Counted from the stretch's first letter, positions 1 through 7,832 are shown. The stretch: DNA of 20,739 nucleotides from an uncultured archaeon (GCA_902386085.1 CABMIA010000099.1:1-20739); one strand, 5' to 3'. Numbers and translations: made by a program. Notes: generated from the letters alone by a model not told the origin.

Positions 1-720
1 CATTGCGGGAAGACCGCTGACCACGGCATCGAGCTTGTTCTCGTGCACGTTCATGACTATGAATACCCTGCCCCGGGCTTCAAGTACAGCCAGTAAAAGT
101 ATTTTTATCTCTTCGATCTCCTTTCTTTTCACCGGGTCTTTCCAGCTTTTCTTATTTGCAATTAGTTTAGTCGTGGATTCAAGTATGATATCCACGATCT
201 TTAACCCGTTTTTCCGAAGCGTTGACCCGGTCTCGGTCAGGTCTACGATAACATCAACGAGTTCCGGGACTTTGGCTTCTGTCGCTCCGTAAGAGTAGCA
301 AATATCAACCGGTATACCCAGCTTATCAAAAAACTTCTTTGTGAGCTTTGGATATTCAGTCGAGACCCTGCTTCCAGGTCTGATATCCTTTGAAGTTTTG
401 ATATCCTGATCGTTCGGCACTGCCACTACGATCTTAACAGTCCCTTCTCCCTGTTTACTGTAGAACATATCGGTGATTTCCACAACATCGGATTCCGATT
501 CCATCACCCAGTCCTTTCCAGATATGCCCAGGTCAAAATAGCCCTCTTCGACGTATTTCGGTATCTCCTGCGGCCTGAGTATTTTTACTTTTTTTATTCT
601 CGGGTCTTTTACAGTTGGGTTATATTCCCGGTCTGTTTTTCTTATCTCAAGGTCTGCCTGTTTGAACAAAAGAAGTGTCTGTTCTTCAAGACTGCCTTTT
701 GGGAGCGCAATTTCAAGCAT
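1..720 (-). CDS. hisG: ATP phosphoribosyltransferase, long form (3' end cut by window edge)
   Basis: First enzyme of histidine biosynthesis: joins ATP and PRPP to give phosphoribosyl-ATP in the cytoplasm. The reverse strand reads from an ATG at 720 as MLEIALPKGSLEEQTLLLF and stays open for 240 codons to the window edge, so the gene is partial. The PRPP-binding signature of the family is clear at residues 160-173 (DLTETGSTLRKNGL), and FDLGISGKDWV near residue 62 is also typical. The sequence continues past the catalytic domain into a C-terminal part (RGRVFIVMNVHENKLDAVVSGLP), as in the long, HisZ-independent form carrying a regulatory ACT-like domain, so histidine feedback is likely. An AGGAGGCGAATTAAT ribosome site precedes the ATG. 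No other his gene is visible. Confidence 0.95.
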   Translation of the reverse strand, partial: MLEIALPKGSLEEQTLLLFKQADLEIRKTDREYNPTVKDPRIKKVKILRPQEIPKYVEEGYFDLGISGKDWVMESESDVVEITDMFYSKQGEGTVKIVVAVPNDQDIKTSKDIRPGSRVSTEYPKLTKKFFDKLGIPVDICYSYGATEAKVPELVDVIVDLTETGSTLRKNGLKIVDIILESTTKLIANKKSWKDPVKRKEIEEIKILLLAVLEARGRVFIVMNVHENKLDAVVSGLPAM

Positions 721-807
721 ATTAATTCGCCTCCTACACGGGTTCACTGATTAAAAACTTTACTGCCTTTAAATACTGCATGCTTGTACAGTCGATCCAT
801 TAATATA

Positions 808-885
808 AACAACGAACCGACAAGCACGAACTCTATACGAACTCGGACTGATGAGTTCGTTTAAATTCGTTTTGAGTTCGTTGTC
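808..885. repeat. Nested palindromic element, copy A (ACGAACTC/GAGTTCGT)
   Basis: Noncoding block between the aminotransferase 3' end and the hisG start (both leftward). ACGAACTC occurs at 826-833 and 837-844, and its complement GAGTTCGT at 853-860 and 874-881, so two copies face two inverted copies around the loop GGACTGAT (845-852). The outer flanks ACAACGAAC and GTTCGTTGT also pair. The transcript could fold into a long imperfect hairpin. A second copy lies at 8441-8509. The position just downstream of a stop codon suggests a REP-like, terminator or 3'-end stability element; that role is inference. Confidence 0.75.
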
Positions 886-921
886 AATCGTCTTTGAAAA
901 TCTATGGCTCAAGTTTAAGAT

Positions 922-2067
922 CTATTTTAATACATTACTTGCAGCCTCAACGCCGGGTCCCATCTTCTTAACGACATCGTTCTTATGGAGCACTATCTCA
1001 ACCGCCTGCACCGTGCTTAAAATATCCATTTTGCTTATATTGCCCATGCTTCCGATCCTGAATATCTTGCCTTCAAGTGCCCCTTGGCCGCCTGAAACCT
1101 GTATCCCGAGCTCTTTTATCCCGCCGCGCAGCTTCTTGTCATCTATTCCGGTTGGGATTTTCATGGCAGTGACAGTATTAGAATACCTGCTGTACTTGTT
1201 CAACTGCGGGAACATCTCAACGTCCATGGCTTCTGCTGCCGCGCGGAAAGCCTCTGCAAACTTTGCATGCCTCTTGATGCGCACTTCAAGCCCTTCCTCT
1301 TTTACTATGCGAAGCGCTTCATGCAGCGCGAAAAAGAGCGGCACGGCAGGTGTATATGGTGTCTGGGCGGTCTCTTTGCCTGCCGATTTCTTATATGCCT
1401 TCAGATCCATATAATAAGGAGGCTTCTCTACCATGGAATCCCATGCCTTTTTGCTAACCGAGATTGCGGATAATCCCGGGGGCGCGCCAATGCATTTCTG
1501 GGAGCCGACAACTGCGAGGTCAACACCCCACTTATCCACCAGGACTTCATCGCCGCCGATTGTGGTCACGCCGTCCATGATGAACAGGGCGCCGTACTTT
1601 TTTGCAAGCTCTCCTATCTCTTTTGCGGGATTCTTGATGCCTACGGAAGTATCATTATGTACAAGGGATACGGCTTTTGCGCCTTCAGAAAGCGCGCTTT
1701 CCACTTTATCAAGCTCTATGGATTCGCCTTTTGTCCAGTCGAACTTGACGGTTTTTACCTTCCCGTATCGCTCTCCTATCTCCCTGAAGCGTTCCCCGAA
1801 CTTCCCGTTCTCGATGGTCACGAGGGTATCCTTTTCCCCGATGACGTTCCCGACTGCGGCTTCCATGGCTGCGGTACCTGAGCCGCTTATGACAAACATA
1901 TCATTTTTTGTGGCAAAAAGCTCCTGCAGGACAGACCTGCACTCGTTGTACATGTCGCCGAATTCCTTGCCGCGGTGGCCAATTATGGGTTTTGACATGG
2001 CGCGGAGTATTCGGGGTGCGACAGGCACAGGGCCGGGTATCATAAGCAAAGTATTTTCAAGGTTCAT
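922..2067 (-). CDS. Class V pyridoxal-phosphate aminotransferase (alanine/serine-glyoxylate family)
   Basis: A fold-type I PLP enzyme of 381 residues, the usual length for the alanine-glyoxylate/serine-glyoxylate aminotransferase family. The N-terminal MIPGPVPVAPRIL and GHRGKEF are family hallmarks. SGSGTAAME (62-69) should contact the PLP phosphate, D165 in IMDGVTTIGG the pyridine nitrogen, and K191 in VVGSQKCIGAPPG is the Schiff-base lysine. Substrate cannot be set from sequence: an archaeal member of this family (M. jannaschii MJ0959) is a broad-specificity enzyme implicated in phosphoserine formation, so serine synthesis is one option and glyoxylate/alanine chemistry another. The ATG at 2067 is preferred over an upstream TTG because AGGAG ends 8 bases before it. 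A TATA-like AAAATATACA near 2123-2132 could drive it. Confidence 0.88.
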   Translation of the reverse strand: MNLENTLLMIPGPVPVAPRILRAMSKPIIGHRGKEFGDMYNECRSVLQELFATKNDMFVISGSGTAAMEAAVGNVIGEKDTLVTIENGKFGERFREIGERYGKVKTVKFDWTKGESIELDKVESALSEGAKAVSLVHNDTSVGIKNPAKEIGELAKKYGALFIMDGVTTIGGDEVLVDKWGVDLAVVGSQKCIGAPPGLSAISVSKKAWDSMVEKPPYYMDLKAYKKSAGKETAQTPYTPAVPLFFALHEALRIVKEEGLEVRIKRHAKFAEAFRAAAEAMDVEMFPQLNKYSRYSNTVTAMKIPTGIDDKKLRGGIKELGIQVSGGQGALEGKIFRIGSMGNISKMDILSTVQAVEIVLHKNDVVKKMGPGVEAASNVLK

Positions 2068-2163
2068 AATGAGTTCTCCTGATTTATCCAACTTTTTTTT
2101 TGGCTAATACAACTAACTTGCATGTATATTTTTTGCAAAAAAATAACCAAAGAGACGATAAGG

Positions 2164-2174
2164 TTATTTATAAA
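2164..2174 (+). promoter_or_regulatory. TATA-like box for the cupredoxin-like lipoprotein
   Basis: TTATTTATAAA lies about 28-30 bases before the ATG at 2202. With the usual archaeal spacing, transcription would begin only a few bases before the start codon, which fits the lack of a clear ribosome site: a nearly leaderless mRNA is inferred. Confidence 0.5.
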
Positions 2175-2201
2175 CAGCGCCAATATTAACTTAGTGCGGG
2201 T

Positions 2202-2717
2202 ATGAAATATAATAAGTTAATCTCAATTATCTTTATTATTTTGCTGGCATTTACTTCTGGCTGCGTGGAGACTCCAACCGGAACTCCCACACCTCCTGTA
2301 ACCCCGACCGCCACGATGACGCTTTTGCCGACTGCTGTTCCAACCAGTAATATACCCATACCAACACCCCCAATGGCCGCGCCAGGGCAAGTCAAGTACA
2401 TTATATGGATGGACAGTGATTACGGGTTTTACAGGATAAGGGCAGTTCAGGAAAATCATAGTCTGCAACTGCCTTCTGACGTTAATATACTGAATTTTAC
2501 CATTAACCTGGGAGATAAGGTCAGGTGGATGAATGATGACAGCTATGATTTCACGCTTACCCTTGTCAGCAATGAAGGCCTCTGGACCGGCAGCGCCGGA
2601 CTGACCCGCTACCAGGGGGAACATTTCGAGTACATATTCAATAAGACCGGTACTTATACGATTTCTATCAGGGAGTACCCGCTTCTTCCCAACCAGACAA
2701 TTATTGTGAAACAATGA
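2202..2717 (+). CDS. Secreted lipoprotein with cupredoxin-like domain lacking obvious copper ligands
   Basis: A 171-residue exported protein. Residues 1-20 form a lipoprotein signal (basic MKYNK, hydrophobic core, lipobox FTSGC with C21 the likely lipidated residue). Residues 22-63 are a Thr/Pro-rich linker. Residues 66-171 resemble a plastocyanin/cupredoxin beta sandwich: INLGDKVRWMNDDSYDFTLT, followed near the end by FNKTGTYTISI and a terminal TIIV strand. The usual Cys and His ligands of type 1 copper are absent from the expected places (Asp/Tyr where His is common, no Cys after the GTY strand), so it may not bind copper. Its job is unknown; binding or scaffold roles at the cell surface are guesses. 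It stands alone, divergent from the aminotransferase. Confidence 0.75.
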   Translation: MKYNKLISIIFIILLAFTSGCVETPTGTPTPPVTPTATMTLLPTAVPTSNIPIPTPPMAAPGQVKYIIWMDSDYGFYRIRAVQENHSLQLPSDVNILNFTINLGDKVRWMNDDSYDFTLTLVSNEGLWTGSAGLTRYQGEHFEYIFNKTGTYTISIREYPLLPNQTIIVKQ

Positions 2718-2869
2718 CGATGGGATATGAAACCAATACTCTCCTTTGTTTTAGCCAGTTGCGAAATGGTCTTGATTTCCCATGAAATGTTGATAAAAAG
2801 TTTGCTAACAGCTAAGAAATGGTTGTGCATTGTTACTACATTATATCACTGTTAACAGGTTAATCTCTG

Positions 2870-4144
2870 ATGTCAAAAATGAAGAAAATATTAATACTTT
2901 TATTTTGTCTAACCGCAATTTTCCCCCTCTCAGGTTCGGGTGAAGCACCTTGTTCATACGGATTTGGTGGACATGGAATACTTGTTTGTTCAAGTGGTTC
3001 AAATTACTATGCGAAGAATAGTAGTACCGGTGAAATAATAAGCTCCGGTACAAATATCACGACAGTGGTCGAATCCGTATATTCTGTATTACCACGTACA
3101 GGAAAGTCTGAGATATTTTTTAAAGGAAATTTTAACGTTCCAACTACTATAAGTTCTAATATGAGCAATTTGACATTGGACTTTTCAGAAGCAAGTTTTA
3201 TACTTAACGATAATGTAAACAAGGATATACTCAGTTTTATTGAATCCTCAAATGTAAAAATAATTGGTGGATTTATAGATGGTAACAAGGATAACCAGGG
3301 AGGAGCGTCGTCGTCTGGAATTCGATTTTACAACAATAATCCAAAGCAAACAAAAAATATCTATATCGGCGGTGTAAATTTAACGAATATATCAAGATAT
3401 GGTATTTATATTGAAAATTTTACAGTGGTCACAATCAAGGATACCTCTTTAAATTCTATCGGAACAGCCGGAAACGAAGGGAGAGGTGTATATTTAAAAA
3501 ACGGTAGCGGGGCAACAATTGAAAATATCGTTGGCAAGAACTTCAGAAGATACGGTATACTTCTAAATACAGTTGAAAATGGAGCAATCAGAGATGCAAA
3601 TATCAGTTTAGCCAGGGGTGATAGGGGCATATATGTATTCAATTCAAAAAACATTACGATTTCGGATTGCACATCATATGAAAATAACCTTGCTGGAATA
3701 ACTTTTTCGGATACATATAATAGTAGTGTGATAAACTGTCAATCTTATAACAACACAAACGACGGATTATTAATCCAGGGCGATGCAAACGGTGACACAA
3801 ATTTGACAAAAAATATAACTGTCATTGGCGGGTGGTATCACAATAACCACAGAGATGGAATAAGGATCCAAGCATTATTAACCGGAAACGTGAATGATGT
3901 TAAAATAACTGGTGCATATGTTACTGGAAATAGAGACGTCGGAATTAATTTAAATAGTATAGACAACACTTCTATTAACAATATATATATATCGAACAAT
4001 ATCATAAAACATAACAATAATTCGTCAGGCAGAGGGGTTAGATTGTATTTATCTAACAATACCTACATGAATAACAATTTCTTCGAAGACAATAATATTG
4101 ATATATTATATTTTAATGATTTCAGCGTTCCCATAAAAAACTAA
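2870..4144 (+). CDS. Secreted right-handed parallel beta-helix (PbH1-repeat) protein
   Basis: A 424-residue exported protein. The N-terminus has a signal peptide (MSKMKKILILLFCLTAIFPL, cleavage likely near GSGEA). From about residue 95 to 410 it carries short Asn/Ile/Gly-rich rungs of 20-24 residues, such as NVKIIGGFIDGN, NITISDCTSYENN and NDGLLIQGDANGD, typical of pectate-lyase-like/NosD-type beta helices. The many NxS/T sequons would allow archaeal N-glycosylation. No catalytic motif is recognisable, so a carbohydrate-binding, polysaccharide-lyase or surface-structure role stays open. The gene is much more AT-rich than its neighbours, which hints at horizontal transfer. A TATA-like ATTATATC about 30 bases upstream suggests a leaderless message; M4 is an alternative start. 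Confidence 0.8.
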   Translation: MSKMKKILILLFCLTAIFPLSGSGEAPCSYGFGGHGILVCSSGSNYYAKNSSTGEIISSGTNITTVVESVYSVLPRTGKSEIFFKGNFNVPTTISSNMSNLTLDFSEASFILNDNVNKDILSFIESSNVKIIGGFIDGNKDNQGGASSSGIRFYNNNPKQTKNIYIGGVNLTNISRYGIYIENFTVVTIKDTSLNSIGTAGNEGRGVYLKNGSGATIENIVGKNFRRYGILLNTVENGAIRDANISLARGDRGIYVFNSKNITISDCTSYENNLAGITFSDTYNSSVINCQSYNNTNDGLLIQGDANGDTNLTKNITVIGGWYHNNHRDGIRIQALLTGNVNDVKITGAYVTGNRDVGINLNSIDNTSINNIYISNNIIKHNNNSSGRGVRLYLSNNTYMNNNFFEDNNIDILYFNDFSVPIKN

Positions 4145-4342
4145 TCTACGTTACTGCAACCGGTATCCTCGTAGGGAATAATTTCCCATTCGTGTTCAAA
4201 GACATGTTCATGCATACGAGACAATAAGAGCTACTATAGCATGAGGCAAAACTCATGAATGAAGACCCACAAGATTGAGGTAAATAATTTTCCACTGATA
4301 GGGTTAAGTATAATTGTCAATTATTACAAAATGAAAGTAATT
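4145..4342. other. Intergenic stretch with one small dyad
   Basis: No ORF or RNA gene seen. CATGAG-GCAAAA-CTCATG at 4240-4257 is a perfect 6-base-pair hairpin that could mark the end of the beta-helix transcript, but no T-tract follows, so the assignment is weak. Confidence 0.3.
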
Positions 4343-4373
4343 CTTATATAGCAACAGTTCGTAATAATACGAA
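4343..4373 (+). promoter_or_regulatory. TATA box and palindromic operator candidate of the Cys-rich protein/hypA unit
   Basis: CTTATATA at 4343-4350 sits at TATA-box distance from a start site near 4370. A perfect inverted repeat, TTCGTA-ATAA-TACGAA (4358-4373), falls between the TATA box and the ribosome site AAGGAG (4375-4380), overlapping the predicted transcription start. A dimeric repressor bound here would block transcription, so this is a good operator candidate; the regulator is unknown. Confidence 0.55.
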
Positions 4374-4385
4374 TAAGGAGTTCAC

Positions 4386-5405
4386 ATGGATTTCGTAGAG
4401 CGTGTGAGGAAAAACCTTGAAGGTAAGCTGCGTATAGAGGACGGCAATTGCGGCACGACCCACAAGGTACTGAGAGAGCTATCGCTGCTTGGCGGTAAAG
4501 CGTTAACATGGGAGAGACCCGACGGCGTGGGGTCAAAAATCCTGGACGATGAAGGGAATGTCGTGGGGCAGGGCGAAGGAATAACATGGCCTCCTGCCAT
4601 TCTGTTTGCAATGGTTGAGGGAGGTTTCTTCCCCAAGGATATTGAATCTGAACTGACAAAGTCCCTGCAGTGCATCATTGATATGGAGAAAGTCGCTGAA
4701 ATCTATGGCTATGGCAGGGTGGTCACGCCTGTGGCAGCTGCGTATAACGAAGTCTGGAAGAACGGGGGCAGGGTTGCAATCCGGCGCAACTCCTGGGGAA
4801 TTGAAGTGGCTTTCATAGACAGTAATGATAAAGAGATAGCAGTCGGCCCGATCTCGTACTGTCCGACATGTGGCACGGCTGCCACCATCCCGCGGGCACC
4901 TGAGCTTGCTGTGAAGATTAAAGAAGAACTCAAGGATAAAAGGAACACAGGAAAGGACAAGTATGAGCGGGGAATGGAGAACTGGTTCTTCTATAAGAAC
5001 AGCAGGATATGCTGCGAGATAAAGGAAAAAGGGATTGTGACCGGCAGGGCGATGAAATGCTGCATAGCCTATGCCGGAGTGGTCGCAGAAGTGCATGCAG
5101 GAATTGCTGGATCAAAATGGGGCGCCCTGTTCAAAGAATACTGTAAGATATGTCCCACGAAACTGTGCAGGAAAGGGAAAAATACCGGCGAAGAGGCGAA
5201 CAATCTCATCAGCGCACTTGAGAAAAAGGATATTACGACCGATGTCAAAATGAACACGTATATCACGGCGCTGGTTAAGAAGGAGGATGAGCTCATCGGC
5301 AAGGGTATAGGGACGGTATGCGCCTTCTCGTCATTGCTCTATGCAGCAGCCAAATGCATCCAGCTTAAATCCGAGATAGAAGTCGTCAGGGAACAGGATG
5401 CATGA
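4386..5405 (+). CDS. Unrecognised cysteine-rich protein translationally coupled to hypA
   Basis: A 339-residue soluble protein I cannot assign to a family. It has 13 cysteines: C22, C96, C159-x2-C162 (YCPTCG), the pairs C209/C210 and C225/C226, C253-x2-C256-x4-C261 (YCKICPTKLC), C312 and C324. This suggests one zinc knuckle and possibly an iron-sulfur or nickel site. The segment AMKCCIAYAGVVAEVHAGIA looks like a conserved core. No signal peptide or transmembrane segment is seen. AAGGAG ends 5 bases before the ATG. The stop codon lies inside the start of hypA (8-base overlap), so the two are made together; a role in metal-centre assembly or sensing is inference from that pairing. The palindrome at 4358-4373 suggests repression. 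Confidence 0.8.
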   Translation: MDFVERVRKNLEGKLRIEDGNCGTTHKVLRELSLLGGKALTWERPDGVGSKILDDEGNVVGQGEGITWPPAILFAMVEGGFFPKDIESELTKSLQCIIDMEKVAEIYGYGRVVTPVAAAYNEVWKNGGRVAIRRNSWGIEVAFIDSNDKEIAVGPISYCPTCGTAATIPRAPELAVKIKEELKDKRNTGKDKYERGMENWFFYKNSRICCEIKEKGIVTGRAMKCCIAYAGVVAEVHAGIAGSKWGALFKEYCKICPTKLCRKGKNTGEEANNLISALEKKDITTDVKMNTYITALVKKEDELIGKGIGTVCAFSSLLYAAAKCIQLKSEIEVVREQDA

Positions 5406-5763
5406 GATCTCAATAGCTGGCGCAATTATAGATGCGGTGCTTGACGCTGCCAGGAAAAATGATGCACAAAAAGTGAATGAAGTATTCCTTGAGATAGGAG
5501 AACTCACCGCGCTCAACCCTGATCAGTTAAAGTTCATTTTTGAAACGATAACCCGGGGAACAGCAGCAGAGGGTGCAAGATACGATATAAAAGTTATCAA
5601 GCCTCTAATAAGCTGTAAGAAATGCTCATACAGAGGGCCTATCGAATTCTTCGAGAAACTGCACTTTTTCCTGCCTGTAATAAAATGCCCGCAGTGCAAT
5701 GAAACTGATGTGGATATAATCGAGGGCAGGGAGTGCTGCGTAAAAAAAATAAAAATATCCTGA
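5398..5763 (+). CDS. hypA: Hydrogenase nickel-insertion metallochaperone HypA
   Basis: HypA delivers nickel, with HypB, during maturation of [NiFe]-hydrogenases, and in some organisms of other nickel enzymes. The 121-residue protein has the family's invariant MHE start, whose His2 and N-terminus bind nickel, the segment EVFLEIGELTALNPDQLKF, and a zinc domain with C73-x2-C76 and C97-x2-C100. Length is normal. Translation starts inside the last codons of the upstream Cys-rich gene, so coupling is likely. No hypB, hypC-F or hydrogenase gene is in the window, so this copy stands apart from the rest of the maturation set. It converges on the zinc-ribbon gene with an 8-base gap. Confidence 0.95.
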   Translation: MHEISIAGAIIDAVLDAARKNDAQKVNEVFLEIGELTALNPDQLKFIFETITRGTAAEGARYDIKVIKPLISCKKCSYRGPIEFFEKLHFFLPVIKCPQCNETDVDIIEGRECCVKKIKIS

Positions 5764-5771
5764 ACCTGTTT

Positions 5772-5990
5772 TCAGTCAGCCTCGCCTTTCAGCAGTTCGT
5801 TCACTATATCCTGCGTCCGGAGACTTCCTTCTGCCACTCTTTTGATCATCGGATAGATGTACTTGCAATCTTCTATATTGTTCCAGACATCAGGGCCGAC
5901 GTCCCTTACGACCTGTTCCATTATCCTGTCGCATCTATCGCATATTCCTTTTTTGTTTGTTGTGGGTTTTCCACAGATATCACATTTCAT
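5772..5990 (-). CDS. Small zinc-ribbon protein of unknown function
   Basis: A 72-residue protein starting MKCDICGKPTTNKKGICDRC: two CxxC pairs (C3/C6 and C17/C20) form a treble-clef or zinc-ribbon knuckle. The remaining helical part (DVWNNIEDCKYIYPMIKRVA) has no recognised domain. AAGGGG about 8 bases before the ATG is a fair ribosome site. It is divergent from the U32 gene across an AT-rich spacer with TATA-like TTAAAAGATAAATA usable on either strand. Proteins of this sort bind nucleic acid or partner proteins; nothing here decides which. Confidence 0.75.
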   Translation of the reverse strand: MKCDICGKPTTNKKGICDRCDRIMEQVVRDVGPDVWNNIEDCKYIYPMIKRVAEGSLRTQDIVNELLKGEAD

Positions 5991-6113
5991 ATTTTAACCC
6001 CTTAAGTTATTATTAAAACTTAAAAGATAAATAGATATTGCATTTTATCTCGCAAGAGTCCTGTGTAGAATCCTGCAAAACATTTATCATGAATGCAAAT
6101 AACAGGTAAAGCC

Positions 6114-7154
6114 ATGAAGCTTTTTGTCCCTTCCCCAGGACACATCAACAGTCTTAAAGAATTATTAACAGCTAAGGATAAAATATACTCTATTTTCATG
6201 GCTGGCTCACCTGATTATATCGGCACCGGCAGAAGCAACCTCGCCTCTCCGCAGCTTGAGGATATCGCGGCGCAGACCGGGTATGCCCACAAACACGGCG
6301 TCAGGATGGAGATGGTTCTGAACTCAAGCTGCATGGGAGGACGGCAGCTTACGCCCGAGGGATACAGGATAAACCACTGGTATATCGAGAAATTAGTGGA
6401 TATAGGCGTTGATTCCATAGTCGTTGCAGATCCGTATCTTGTGGAAACGATTTCAAGGGATTTCGATGTCGATGTAGTGGTCTCGGTGCTTGCGTTCGTG
6501 GATTCACCGCAAAAGGCGGAATTCTATGAGAACCTTGGCGCAAGCTCGATTGTTATCGATTCCAACGTTAACAGGCATTTTGACGTACTCCATGCTATCA
6601 GGGATTCGGTTGACTGTGAATTAAAACTCCTGGTGAATGAAGGGTGCCTTTACCGCTGTCCTTTCAGGTACGCCCATTTTAATTTCTTCTCGCATGCCTT
6701 CGGGCCCGAACCAAGACCCAATGTGCTGGATGATTACTATTACTATAAATGCCTGGAGCTGCGCATCGAGAACCCGGAACTCATTATAAAATCTCCCTGG
6801 ATAAGACCAGAGGATATCAGGCATTACAGGGATATTACAGACGTTTACAAGATCGGGGGAAGGACTCATTTTGTGGACTGGATACTGAATTGCGTGAACG
6901 CATACCATAGCGCGAGTTATGAAGGTAATCTCATGGATCTCCTCGATTGCCCCAAGGATTTGAAGGATCTTTTTTATATACCCAATAAAGCCCTTGATGG
7001 CGTCCTGGAGCAGCAGTGGAAGAACTGCAAAAAGGTATGCAATAAATGCGGCTATTGCAAAGCTCTTACAAAGAAAGTCACACAGGTTTATACAAAAGGC
7101 GGGACAGAGTTTGAGACCCTCACGCCATGGGAAACATTTGCGGTGAAAGCATGA
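6114..7154 (+). CDS. U32 peptidase-family protein (TrhP/UbiU-like, probable Fe-S protein)
   Basis: 346 residues from the chosen ATG, TIM-barrel type. The U32 signature is the stretch VNEGCLYRCPFRYAHFNF around residues 174-191. Despite the family name, characterised members (TrhP/RlhA, UbiU/UbiV) are mostly Fe-S-dependent RNA or quinone hydroxylation factors, so true protease activity is doubtful. C178 and C182 in the signature, with a C-terminal cluster C305-x3-C309-x2-C312-x2-C315, give more than enough ligands for one or two clusters. The ATG at 6114 is preferred over 6093 because AGGT precedes it at good spacing and the protein then begins MKLFVPSPGH. Its stop overlaps the next gene by 4 bases. 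Confidence 0.88.
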   Translation: MKLFVPSPGHINSLKELLTAKDKIYSIFMAGSPDYIGTGRSNLASPQLEDIAAQTGYAHKHGVRMEMVLNSSCMGGRQLTPEGYRINHWYIEKLVDIGVDSIVVADPYLVETISRDFDVDVVVSVLAFVDSPQKAEFYENLGASSIVIDSNVNRHFDVLHAIRDSVDCELKLLVNEGCLYRCPFRYAHFNFFSHAFGPEPRPNVLDDYYYYKCLELRIENPELIIKSPWIRPEDIRHYRDITDVYKIGGRTHFVDWILNCVNAYHSASYEGNLMDLLDCPKDLKDLFYIPNKALDGVLEQQWKNCKKVCNKCGYCKALTKKVTQVYTKGGTEFETLTPWETFAVKA

Positions 7155-7534
7155 TAACATCAGAACTTTTGAAAAACAGGGCAGCTTTTGAAGAGAAAAT
7201 GAGAAAACTGATAGGCAGGCCGATACTTTTGATTGAGCTTGATATGTTCGCGCTGCCCTGCGGATGCGCAGGGATCACAGCCAATACTAGGGGGCTTGAG
7301 GTTGATGACCTTGAGGTGTTCGAGCCCCAGTTTCTTCCATATCTGAAGGAAATGGCCTCAAATCTTGAAGTCAAGCCCACTGTTACTTTTGCGCGCCTTG
7401 TGCCAGGAAGTTCGATCGTGGCGTCGCTTAACTGGCGCACTCTCTGTGCTAAATGTTATCCTGAATTTGCAAGAGGGGAGGGGAAAACGCCGAGGCCGGA
7501 TCTGTATTTGCTGCAGTTTGAGAGGAGAAAGTAA
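7151..7534 (+). CDS. Unrecognised Cys-containing protein coupled to the U32 gene
   Basis: 127 residues, soluble, no family recognised. It starts at an ATG overlapping the U32 stop (ATGA), with GGTGA 4 bases upstream; an upstream in-frame ATG at 7127 is less likely. Visible landmarks are LIELDMFALPCGCAG near residue 30-40 and LCAKCYPEF near residue 100: two Cys pairs that could bind metal. Tight coupling to a probable Fe-S U32 protein suggests a partner or accessory subunit; this is inference from position only. Confidence 0.72.
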   Translation: MITSELLKNRAAFEEKMRKLIGRPILLIELDMFALPCGCAGITANTRGLEVDDLEVFEPQFLPYLKEMASNLEVKPTVTFARLVPGSSIVASLNWRTLCAKCYPEFARGEGKTPRPDLYLLQFERRK

Positions 7535-7570
7535 TTTTTTATATCAGTCAAATAAGGAGTTCTTCTTAAA

Positions 7571-7828
7571 ATGACAATAAACATACACCCGCAAAAGGCC
7601 AATGAAAAACAATATCGAAAAATAAAAGAGCAACTGGAAAAGCAATATTCTAATAAGTATGTTGTGATCGTAAATGGCGGACTTCTTGGAGCAGAAGATT
7701 CCTTAGAAAAAGCATGGGCTCTGGCATCTCCTTATGAGAATGCACTGGTGACAAGAATCGCAAAAAAACCCATGCGCGCAAAATTACTAGGGAGTTCCCT
7801 GAGATTGCACCTGCATAAAATGGATTGA
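7571..7828 (+). CDS. DUF5678-like small protein
   Basis: 85 residues. The central segment YSNKYVVIVNGGLLGAEDSL resembles the DUF5678 pattern (a short beta hairpin 'yVAivdGevvg..d.leea' and then a helix). Function of that family is unknown. The ATG follows AAGGAG by about 12 bases. The gene ends 4 bases before the GDT1-type transporter, so the two probably form one transcript. The C-terminal part (KKPMRAKLLGSSLRLHLHK) is basic. Confidence 0.65.
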   Translation: MTINIHPQKANEKQYRKIKEQLEKQYSNKYVVIVNGGLLGAEDSLEKAWALASPYENALVTRIAKKPMRAKLLGSSLRLHLHKMD

Positions 7829-7832
7829 ATTA

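Noticed and set aside
922..2107. Long open frames on the plus strand opposite the aminotransferase
   Set aside because: They lie antisense to a gene with full family motifs and read as low-complexity Ser/Pro-rich sequence, with no ribosome sites.
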